From contig JAQGBZ010000391.1 of assembly GCA_034687125.1 (NCBI GenBank), positions 1 to 55,717 on the forward strand: a DNA stretch of 55,717 bases. The letters are read 5' to 3'. The number at the start of each line of letters is the position of its first letter. Within the stretch, counting starts at the first letter, position 1. Positions 35,051 to 46,400 of the stretch are shown in pieces. Under the pieces are notes generated by a model. It was not told the DNA's origin. It did no database searches and worked only from the letters and a program-made list of their open reading frames with translations. This DNA comes from Neelides folsomi. Taxonomy: Eukaryota > Arthropoda > Collembola > Neelipleona > Neelidae. The position numbers were made by a program, and so were the translations under genes.

Positions 35051-35876
35051 TTAATGCTAAATACTTAATAATTTAATTTAATTTAATTTAATTTAACATG
35101 ATTAAAATTCAATGTTTATAAAATGGCCTACTTATTTACGACGAGAACAAAGATGTTAGAAGTTGGAGAAAGTTCGTCTTTGGGGAAAGTGTTTGGAATT
35201 ATTACAATGGCAAGTCGGTAGTGTTTTCACCTCTTATCAATGCACACACGTAATTAATAATTTTTTTAATTGGGATTTATAGTTAACTAATAATACGTTC
35301 TTCGCATTATGTAAGATTATTGTTTTAAGTACAATTAGGGTCTCACTCAATTATGAAAAATGTTTAGTTGTTTGTATTTACGTAATTAACATTTATTGAG
35401 AAACCCGTTTTCTCTTTTCATTTTCTCTTTGGGGAAAGCAAATTTCACTAATCCGTCCTTCTTCGACAAACTTCTCCCCATCCAACTGACATTGAGTGAG
35501 TGACCTTTGACTTCATACAGACCCTGGTAAGTTTTCAATGACAATCTATTTAACTCTAATTAATTGTAATTATATGTTAAATTGGGAAAAAATCTCTCGG
35601 TATTTAACATTTTTTGTCGGGCATAGCATGGGCATAATCATTCGATATTTATTTGCTCAAAACATTTCAACTCTTATGAGAATGAGTTTTATTTAATGTA
35701 AAATGTAATCTTATAAAATATAAATAGATTAAATGTTTAAATGCAAAGTTAACTAATTATGAACTAATTTTTGTAATTTTCTGGAAAATTGAATAACATA
35801 ATATTTTCTGACAAAAATCGAATATAAAGAACAATACATAAAAATGCAAGAGGTTGACACATAAAAATAAATGTAA
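35051..35876. other. Intergenic between two convergent 3' ends
   Basis: The gene on the left (+) and the tetraspanin (-) converge here. AT-rich, no exon or repeat supported. Confidence 0.5.
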
Positions 35877-37501
35877 TTAGGTTTTTTCCGGAATTCCTAA
35901 TTTACGTTTTCTATCTCGATCCTCTTTGATGAGCTTAAGGATTCTTGTTCTGAAGTTTGGGTCAATTTCAATCCTTCTCAGCGTGTTCCACTTCTTCTCT
36001 TCATCCGCCTTCATTCCGTCAAAGAGTTTAATGAGGAGACGTTCTTTAGAATTCAACGTGGGCGGAGGGATCCCCTTGTACTCGTGACCAACCTCGTCTT
36101 CATTTTCATCCAATTCCAAATTATCCCTCATGAGCCACCAAGGTCGCCGGCTGAAACCCGTCACTCGTCGTTTCTCTTTCAAATGGTTAAGGATGAGTCT
36201 AATTAAGTAATTCGTCCAAGCTATGAGGAAAATATGGAGAACTAAACTGGATACTGAGATTATAGACCAAAGGTACATGGAAAATCTTTCTCTTTTTTCA
36301 ATTTTTTCTGAACAACTCTAAAAAAATAAATAAGATTAACAAAGGAGTATTAATATTTTATAATTACTACATTTACACAAATTATTGTAGTGGTTGTTAA
36401 CTAATAAACTCACAAATTCCCAAATTAACGGCTTCAAAACGTCTGCTCCTTCAGAGGTCAATTCAGTAGCCACTGAGAAGTTTGATTTGAGTAAATTAAT
36501 GCAAGCCGACTTTTGTTTTCTCCGACAACAACTCCGAGGAATTCGCTTGTAACTTGTGAGAAACCAATCTCTAAAATCTTCATGTCCACAGCATTTCAAC
36601 TATACATTGCAAATTGTAATTGTAAGATTAGATATAGGATAATGAATTTTAAAATATAGAAATAACATTGGCTATTATGTAATTAAAGAATTTTTAAAGT
36701 TTAAACCTTAATTTAATGATGCATTATCTATTATATGATAATAATGATTTTTATAGTGAAAAATAAGCATCGCCAATTGTAACCTCTCGTTGCATTGTAT
36801 TCCAGAAAAAGAAGTCTCTCGATTTCTTATACTTTTTAGAATGCCAACTTTTCGTCCTTATTTTATTGTTTGCTGCTAATTCCTCAATGGATCGATTGAG
36901 ACTAAATGACTGGGCTTCTGCATAAAAAATGTTAATGAAAGATTGTTCCGACCGTCCAATGTGAGTCGTTGTGGTTGAGAATGAAATGATTGATCCCAGA
37001 TAAAGCCCGAAGACAACGAGGAGAAAGTTTTTATACTGAATATAAATTAAAATCACAATTAAACTATTTAATCAAAACTCTAATTATTCTAATAGATCAT
37101 AAAAATATTAAATTTGATTTAAATGATATTCAGTGAAACTTTACAGCAACGAAAAAGGTACGAATTCCGAACAAGAGGGCTACAATCCCAATGACACCAG
37201 TTAGAATTTCGACAACTCCAGCTCCAATTGAACACAAACAGGCAAACTTGTACGAACTGAATTGGAGTTGGAAATCGAGGTAGAAATCTTCTCTGGGTTC
37301 CTTGCTAGACAAAAAGTCTGTTAAGACAATGACTCCAATTCCCAAGAGCTAAAATGCAATATCAATATCCCTTTAGATTTTAAAATGTCAAATTATTTTA
37401 CTTTAAAATCGGAATTTCTATTTTACAATATAGAAGACGTTGACGAGAATGTATAGTTTGACAACTGCGTGAAAGATGTACGATCCAGATTTCTCACTCA
37501 T
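35877..37501 (-). CDS. Tetraspanin-family protein, 385 aa
   Basis: Five phase-0 exons: 37501-37427, 37348-37145, 37035-36784, 36599-36414 and 36317-35877. Four membrane segments are visible: VVKLYILVNVFYILLGIGV, LCSIGAGVVEILTGVIGIVA, FLLVVFGLYLGSIISF, and after the large loop YLWSIISVSSLVLHIFLIAW. The large extracellular loop has the diagnostic LKCCG (residues about 177-181), RSCC, a further Cys and a final Cys in SCSEK, six in all, as in many tetraspanins. The C-terminal cytoplasmic tail of about 110 residues is much longer than the usual 10-30 and is basic (KEDRDRKRKLGIPEKT at the end). Tetraspanins organise membrane microdomains; partners cannot be inferred. Confidence 0.88.
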
Positions 37502-38115
37502 TTAACACATTTAACTCTAGAAAAGAACTGCACATCTTTTGATTGTTGTTCAAAGCAATGTTGTTGCCTTCAGTCTCCATCAATTTTTACCTCAAAATTT
37601 TTTTAAATTTATTGAAGCTTCATTAGAAGTTATAATAACTTAGTAACGTCACAATATTTAAATTCTTATTTCGACTCTATTCTTATTTAATTTAATTATT
37701 ATGCCGATGTTAACGCATTCCTTAATATGGATGATATGATACATATTTAAGTTTTATTTATGTATTAAGAATTTTATGAGAATGAAAGGAATGTGAATTA
37801 TTTGGCTGAAGACTTCGACCCCTTTATTTCCGGATAAATGTTACACAAATTAAGAACATTCTCACTCAATTTGACATACAAGGGTAAATTTAAAAAAGGA
37901 ATAACTTGATTTAATTAATTATTTAAAATTTTAGATAAATACTTGATAACCTATCATTGATAATGAAGAAACTATTAATTTACTAGAGTCGAAGGTTAAA
38001 AAATAATAATATTTGTATTTAACATTTTAGTTTATTAGTATAAAGTGAAAAGTGTTGATTTGAACGAGCTTACCTGTTACCTGACAAAACATGAGAAAAA
38101 AACGATAGTCGACTC
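37502..38115. other. Short intergenic region
   Basis: 5' flank of the tetraspanin gene and 3' flank of RNPS1; no other feature visible. Confidence 0.5.
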
Positions 38116-39861
38116 TCAACGTGAGGAGGAAGAGGAGGATCGCTCATAGCGACGACGTCGAGGAGGAGATCGCTGAATTCTCCTCGGTGGCGACCTACGC
38201 CTGAAAGGAGATCTTCCCCTTGGAGGAGACCAACCTAGACGAAATTATTCAATACACTTTATTAATTAAGTAATATACTTAACAATATTATTTAAAAACT
38301 TCGGATCCTAATTAACTAACATAGAATTAACCATAGTCAGAAACTAATTATTAAATTGGGTTTTACCTCTACGACGTCCGCCGCCGCCGCCCCCGCCTCC
38401 GTAGTTGAATCTTGGTGGTGGGCTTCTTCTCATGGGCATGGGATGTGGAGGTCGAGTTCTCATCAATACAGGAGCCGTTGAAATCTCCTATAATAACATT
38501 ACAAAATTAATAATTTTTTTTTAATTATTTTATATTATGTAATTGCTATAATTTAAAAGTATTTTAATTAATGATCATTGAAAGAATTCTAACCTGTCCA
38601 TCAATTTGACCACCATCCATGTGTTTCATGGCATTTTCGGCATCATCTGGGGATGCATACTCAACGTAAGCATAGCCCTTGCTCAGATGTGGATGTCCCT
38701 TGTCAGTTACAAACTCCATTGACTAAACAGGTAACAATCAAGAACATTAAAACATTAACAAAAATTATTAATTAATTAAATAAATATAACTTATGTTATC
38801 GCATGTTGTGCCTTATTGCCTTAATTTTATTATAATCCATCAAATATTATCACCTTTATTATTCCGAAGGAAGAGAAAATCTCTTGCAAATGCTCTTTTG
38901 TTACATTTCTTGTCAATCTGCCAATATGGATTTTACATGGCTTTGGAGTAGGACTGCGCTCTTTTTTAACTAAATAAATAAATATACAAAGTTAATAAAC
39001 ATTTAAATACAAAAATATAATTTAAATATAAAACTTAGGATTGGTCAGATTCAAGAATTTAATTTACTTTTTCTTGGAGACCGCGATCGTGTCCTATTTC
39101 TCCCATCTCGGTCTCGAGGTCGGGGTGATTTTGATCGACTCTTAGCTTTAACAGTGTCCAACACTTTTGTGTCTCTTTTTGGAGATCTCTTTGGTGAACG
39201 AAGTCTCTCCCCCGCACGGTCTCTTCTTGGAGGTGATTTTTTTGGTGATCTTCCACGACCTCCTGGACTTCGAGGCCTTCCGCCTAATTTTGGAGAGCTG
39301 AAATTTAAAATTGTAAAATAAACATCTGCTTCTTGTGATCGACAATCGATATAAGAATTCCGATAAATATGTAAATAGTCTAAATAGTTAAAATTTAAAG
39401 AATAAAATTACCCGGCCTTAGTTTTCACAGGGCTTTTTGGCCTCTCCTTGTCTACTGGCTTGGTGTCTCTCCCACGCCTTGGCTGTGGTGAGTCTGAAGA
39501 CGAAGAACTCGACGAACTCGACGATCCCGATGAAGAAGACCCTGATGACGACGACGAGGACGAACTGCTAGAAGATGAAGAACTCGATGAGCTTGAGTCC
39601 CGCCGCTTCCGATCTTCTGTCCGAGGACGCGCCCTAAATTCCCAAAGAATTAAATTTACTAAACATCTGAACAAATCAAAACAAACGTGTTAAAAATAAT
39701 AAAAATACTGTATTTTGATAATGATTAAAGCCGGTAAAAAGAAATGCTATAAAATTCAAAATAGAATTTACACAAATTAATTTTCATTCTATAAGTATTA
39801 ATTAATTTAAATTGGGCTTTAATGGAAATTAATAATTTAACATAATGGCAATAACTTACAT
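38116..39861 (-). CDS. RNPS1: RNPS1, splicing/exon-junction RNA-binding protein, 312 aa
   Basis: Exons in phase: 39861-39860 (first two bases of the start codon), 39633-39412, 39297-39068, 38969-38854, 38722-38594, 38487-38367 and 38234-38116. Order: MARPRTEDRKRR, a serine run of about 45 residues, an Arg/Ser-Pro-rich part, one RRM (RNP2 IHIGRL near residue 166, RNP1 KGYAYVEY near 206), MDGGQIDGQEIS, a Gly run, and an RS/PR-rich C-terminus ending SSSSSSR. This matches animal RNPS1 in order and length (about 305 aa). RNPS1 belongs to the ASAP/PSAP complexes on the exon junction complex in the nucleus. No ATG exists in frame upstream of the serine run within exon 2. Splicing from 39860 creates ATG across the junction, which I take as the start. 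Confidence 0.93.
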
Positions 39862-40449
39862 TTTTAATGAAAAATGAATAACAGCGTCCCTTTTGTTCCT
39901 TCAACCTGCAATGCAATGCCTGAAATGCAATGCGTGTAAATAGGTTCGATTAGGTCAGGCGTAGATGGGAGATTCACATCGATGTATGTTCAATTGGAGC
40001 CGTAAGAGAGCGACGCTCGCATGAAATAACACAACATCTAATCTTTACATCCATAACATAACATGCATGTGTGAATGCATGTGGGAAATCGCCACTCAAT
40101 TTATTTATTTTATTTTTTACAATTATTAATTATATAAAACTAAACGTTTCAGTGTTTTAGTTTTATTAAAAGGGATGACATTTGCTAATCTTCTCATCTC
40201 CTTTTAACGTAAGTTAATGATGACATTTTGAATTAATTGATTTATCTGTAAGTATTTATTTGTTTATATTGAGAATATTCCTCACTTTGCTATTAAAGAT
40301 AAAGATTACACTTACTTTCATTTATATTAAAACTATATTTACAATTAGCTATACTTTCCTTTATACTCATTATGCCATTTTATTTTTGATCTTTTCAGAA
40401 ATTGGAAATTGACCGGAATGAGAACAATCAAAAATTTATTGATAGGAAA
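39862..40449. promoter_or_regulatory. Divergent promoter region between RNPS1 and COLGALT
   Basis: The two genes are head-to-head with 588 bases between coding starts. An acceptor-like CTTTTCAG at about 40391-40398 suggests a 5' UTR intron for the right-hand gene. The left-hand gene has a non-coding leader exon ending at 39860. No specific factor site can be named. Confidence 0.5.
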
Positions 40450-43400
40450 ATGATGGGGATTGTTGGCCCTTTCTCGTCTTCTCTCTTAATACTTGTACTT
40501 CTTTCGATTACGACTTCTCTTTGTGCCGCGTCGGCAAATCCTTCTCATAAGAATGTTGGATATGAAGAGCGAATCAAACTTTTACAACCTGAAGGAGATG
40601 ACAGGGACGAATTCATTGACCCGACTGTTTTAATTGTATCTCTTGTGCGGAACAAAGCTCACATTCTGCCTTATTTCTTGACATTGTTGGAGAATCTTGA
40701 TTATCCAAAAGATCGACTTGCAATTTGGTGAGACAACTTTTTAATAATACCTATAATTATTACAGTATTACAAAGTTTTGAGTTAAACACAAATGGTAAA
40801 CTATTTGGTAAAATATATTGTTCATTATTTCATAAAGGATGAGAAGTGACCACAATGAAGATTCAACACCAGAAATTCTTAGAAGTTGGGCTAAAAAAGT
40901 TGAGAGGGAAGAAAAATATCATTTTGTTTCTGTTGAAATTGTCGATGGACCTCCGTTTCGTCACTCTGATCAAAACATCTCTGCGGTACAGTGGACCAAT
41001 AAAAGGTTCAAGCATATCATGAATCTTAAAGGAGAAGCTTTGAAAGTTGGGAAAGCTCTCTGGGTTGATTATGTTTGGGTAAATAAATATAAAAATTCTC
41101 AATATACTCTAATTTCCACTACAATTTTAATAATAATGAATAAGAAAATAGAAAAGAATGAAAGTTAAAGTAAATTCAAAATTCAAATTGAATGTATATT
41201 AAATCAAAAATCAAAAACCATTATTAAACTTTAATTATATTATTTTAATTATATAACTTAATTAACATTTTTATTAGTTTCTTGATGCTGACGCGTTGAT
41301 CTTGGAAAGCAAAACTTTGAGGCATTTGGTCAAAATGAAGAAAAATGTTGTTTCTCCCATGCTTCTATCAGGGGGAATGTATAGGTCAGTTGCGATCAAA
41401 AATAAGAATTTAAAGTGAAATGAAAATATTAAAAATTAAAAATTACTATTACTCATATTATTAATAAATTAAAATATTAGTAATATATGAATAAATTAAA
41501 ATGAAATATATCCCATGTTATGAAGATGTTATGAACTTTAACTTTGAGTTTCTCATTTTAGTAATTTTTGGGGAGGAATGAAAGATTACTATTACGTGAG
41601 GACGGAAGAATATAAAGAAATTCTTGATAGCAAGAAACGAGGATGTTTTTCAGTTCCAATGGTCCATTCAGCAGTTTTGTTCAATCTTCGTCTTCGCAAT
41701 GGTCCGAATTTCATTAGAAGCAATGAATCGGTTCCGGACGACGACATAATTGTCTTTGCCGCAAATGTGAAGGAAAAAGGATATGAAATGGAGATATGCA
41801 ATGATGTGGATTACGGATTCATCTTGTCACCACTTGAGGACAATTCTGAATTGCATTATGACCATGAACAACTCAAGAATCTACGCATTGAAATTGCTTG
41901 TGAGTTTTATTATTTCAAATTAAATAATAGACAACAAATACATAAATTAAGTAGATTGATAAGTATACGTTATATTTGTACTAGACCCGTTTTACCACTG
42001 ACATGGAATAAGTTTACAAACATCAAAATATTAATCTTGAGGCTTAAACTATCAAACTTAACTTTCATAAAAATGGTCTTATTCGCTATTAATTGGAGTG
42101 CGAATTTAAATTATAACAGTACATTATGGTGCATTAAACTTTATAGGTAATTTATATTAATATATTATAGACCTGACAATTCAGCTTATAATTATATCAT
42201 ATTTGCAATATTTGCAATATTAAAACTAGCACCAGTAAATATCAATGATCAACGTGAATTTTGATTTAAATTCAAATTAGTTATCCCTTGTTATTTTCAC
42301 AATATTATTTACTGATATAAGTATTTATTAAATTTTTATATTTAAGTTCTTATAATATTTATATGAACATTATACTTTTAGCATATTGGCCGACTGCTCT
42401 GAAAGCTTCACCGGATTTGGCTAAGTGGGTTGGGCAGGAGGAGGCAGCGAGCACTCTTGGCTTCCATAAAGTCTACCTAATCAATTTGAAGCGACGGAGC
42501 GATCGAACGACCCGAATGACGAACGTCTTAAACATCCTCAACATCCATTATGAACTTATTGAAGCCACAGATGGGAGGTAAAGTTCACCACTTATCTCTT
42601 TTTTACAACTCCCATACGTCTCCCATTATTGGTTCTTCAAATGATGTTCCCACATTTCTCGCGTTCCTTTCCTCTCTCTCAGCTCCTTCTTTTTCCTCCA
42701 CTTGATCATCCATGCAGAGAACATCTCTTTCTTTTCCTGTAAAGATATTTATTATTGACATATCACAAAGTTCAAAAAGTGAACTCGAGTGCTTTTAGAC
42801 ATTATTCCACTCCAATTGAAATTATTCATTTCAACTCTTACTTTACTAATAAGTAATACTTAAAGTTAGTTAATTAGGTTTACCAGTTTTCCTTTGTTGT
42901 ATAGATGCATTCATCCGCTTTTAAGTCTTCGTATTTTACACTTGTGTTTGCTGGGTTGAGTCCTTCCCATTTATTTTCACTCTGGTGGAGTGAAGGCCAT
43001 TGGAAGGTAAAGCGATGGGATCTCTGGAAGATCCCGTGTCGGTGGAGAGATGCGACGAATCTCGACCACTTGAGTGTCCTCGTCTGGTTGAGCTCGTAAA
43101 ACTGGTGCGAAGACCAGATTCCATCGTTGTTGTTCGAGTGTACATTGACATCCTGGAAATAATATTAAAGACAGAGTTTAAGCACAGTTATAGATGTTGG
43201 AGGATTTATATTAATTAATTAAATTTTAACAAACCCTCTCTCAAGCGTCTCCATTGGAGGACGAAGGGACGGGATACATTTCCCGCAGAAAAACTTGAGG
43301 AAGGCGTATCTCATTTTCCCTAGCGCCGTCTGGGATATAAAGTGTTTTTTTCTGTTAGGTCTTAATACCTCATTGATCATTTAAAGGGCTTTCTCTGATG

Positions 43401-46400
43401 TTGGAAAAGTATAAAAGTTTCTACCTTAATGTCGGCCATTCTGGCAGCGTAAATAATTGGGTCGGCACAGCAGTGAAGAATGATCAAGGTGTTGATGGCA
43501 CATCCAATGGGATACACAACATCTTGGTGAATCTTTAATTTATCATAATTAAAATAAGATTACTTAGATTAGTATTTTATGATTAAACTTGAATGGTTCA
43601 ACTCTCATACAGAACAATTACTAAACTCTACAATTTATTTATGATAGATAATATTCTAACGATGAATTATATATCATAATTATAATTAAGTATATATATG
43701 ATGTTAAATCTAGAAAAAAAGTTTTTAAAGAGACCATACGTCTTTGAAAGTGTAAAGGCAGTTGTCACAAAAGAGGAGAGACCAAACGATCCCGGGCATC
43801 CATCCAATAATGAAAGTTCCAAAAATGAGGACCGTCGTTACGACAGCCTTCACATTCCTCTGAAGTTGTTGAGTACTCTGGGGAAATAATAAAGTGAAAT
43901 TCTTCACGTCTCAATTTGCTGTTCAGATCTTGGGGCAATAATATATTAAATTGAATGCAGCAGGAGTGGATTCGTGTCATGCAATGCAATCACGGCTTTT
44001 TCACTTCCTCTTCAAAGGGAAGAAAACGAATCACGATTAGCTTTCAAATCTGATTAGTTTTCACTTTTCAAACACAAACGCCCAAAGTTCTTCGAGTTCT
44101 CGATAAACAAGTTGGGAAAATTGATTTCGTGTTAATTCAAAGTCTAAGATTTGCCTCTCTGTTTTAACTCCTCTAAGTGGCTCAATCTCAGCTTTATAAA
44201 TATTTAAATTGTTCTCTTTATTTCCTTTACATAGCCCATTAATACTTATTGAGTCTATTTAGTTAATTTTTTAAGTTTGTAGTGAGTTATTTACATAATG
44301 TTAATGCTCTTTACACTTGATTAAATTACAACGTCTGCTTTTTAAGCTTTTTAGGTTTAAGCTTTTTAGGTTTTTGTATATTTTGCAATTTTATGTAAAT
44401 TAAATTTTTGATGATTTGATCCTTGTTTTGGACACTTGTAAAAGATGCTGTTTCGTAAATGGTGAATATATCTGAATGTATCATATAGTTTAAGTTTAAA
44501 TGCACTATTTGGAAATACATTTTGTAAATCTCTCCATTATTTGTACATATAACAATGAATGAGTCTTTGGAGAAAGTTCAAAAGGCTTAATATACTCATT
44601 GACTCAATAGAAGCATAAGAGCGTGTCTAATACTTACACTAATATACTTATTTATCAATTGGACCAATGTCGAATAACTATAGATGGGCACATATGGTTC
44701 TTTCAAGTTTGGACCCATTAGGATTGGAGTTGGACAAAAGGACACGTACAAGCCTTTAATTATATTGCGAGTACATTCATTGATTGACCAAACAGGTCAA
44801 AATCAAACGAGTGTACTAGAAATCTTCATATCACTCATTGTCAACTTTATCGGAATGAGAGATTCAGAATTTAATTAAACAAAGTTTAAAAGAATTTCAC
44901 TAAACACATTAATCATGTATGTAATTAAATTAAGCTTTAAATGAGTTTTAATTCATTCATAGGAATACTATTCTTATCCGATGGTATAATCAATATTATA
45001 AAATTTGGGTATAAAGCAGATGTAACCACAAATCTTGAGTATCTACTACATAGTTATTAAATTAAATTCTCAGCCTTACCGCACATTTTGGGAATTTACA
45101 TTAAACGTTTGTTGGTTCTACTCATTTGTATGTGGTCACATAATTAATTTGAAGAGGTATTTATAATTATTATAATAGTAAGGATAATGGCTCTTGAATG
45201 GACTCTTTATTTTAATTCCCTTTACCCTCTTTGAAAAATATTTTAAGGGTATTAAATCTATTAAAGGTATAGGTATATTCTTTAATAATTAGTGATTTTA
45301 GTGATAGAAAGAACTATCTATTATAATAAACTTTACTTAATATTATTATTGTGCCACTTTTCAATATAATATAAACTTTTCTATAAACCCTTTCGAGGTT
45401 TACATTTTCCCATTAAGCAAATTAGGTGAAAATCGATGAAGCTTAGAAGCTAAGTACTACTCTATACATAACACATTATCATATGAACCTGGGGAAAATT
45501 GTCGATTTTAGACCCAGTGAAGGAGTTTTGGAAGTTTGGGAAAGAGATAGAGGAAGCAGAAAAGCATCAAAGTGAATTATAATTATCTACATGTTTACTA
45601 CGAAGAAAATTTGTAAGGGTTCAAAGGTAAATACTGTACAATGGCGGAATTTACAAGGAAGATTTAACAAGTTTATCTATCTTAAGTTACTGACTTAAAG
45701 TCTGTCTTAAAGTTAAACTTTTAAGTAAAAATTTACCTGAAGATTTGCTTGGAATCTCTGTCTGTGCTGTTCATGGCTCCTCACAATGAGATAAATATGA
45801 AGGTAGATGAAGATCATGAGAATGAGCGGAGCAAAGAAAAACCCCGCAAAATAGATCCTGTAGCCTCGCTTTTTGAGGAACCCCCATTCTTTGCACAATT
45901 GACTCATGAACCCATGGCCCCATGAGAAGTAGGCATTGATGCAAAGGAAGGGAAAGATCCAAGATAAGATAATCAACGTCCAGGCCACTCGTCTCGTCAT
46001 TGTCGCGGCGTAATGGAGCGGACGAGCAATCCCGATCCAATGGTTCACTGCCAATGCGAGCAGATGAGCCACAGTCACCAGAATCATCGAGAGCCTATAT
46101 TAAATTGAGATTATTAGTTTGAGACAATTAAGAACTTCTAATAAAACATTTAACCTCTTATAACTAACAAAATTATCTATCTATCCCATATAGCAAAATA
46201 CGTGTAGTATCTACCATAGTTCAAATAATATGAGTAGAGCTATATGTCAACCCTATAGTTTATTCTACTATTATAAATATATGTAATACGTACTTAATTA
46301 AGACACTTTAAAACTACTGATCCAGACCTAATCATGAGAAAGTTTTACAATTAATTTAATCAAAGTTTTAACAACTTTTACTTATTATATCAAAATACTT

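Noticed and set aside
39448..39693. Acidic D/E-rich plus-strand frame
   Set aside because: It is the reverse reading of the serine-run exon of RNPS1.
44684..44878. 64-codon plus-strand frame within COLGALT intron 5
   Set aside because: It cannot be joined in phase to neighbouring COLGALT exons, and exon 5 to exon 6 already joins perfectly without it.
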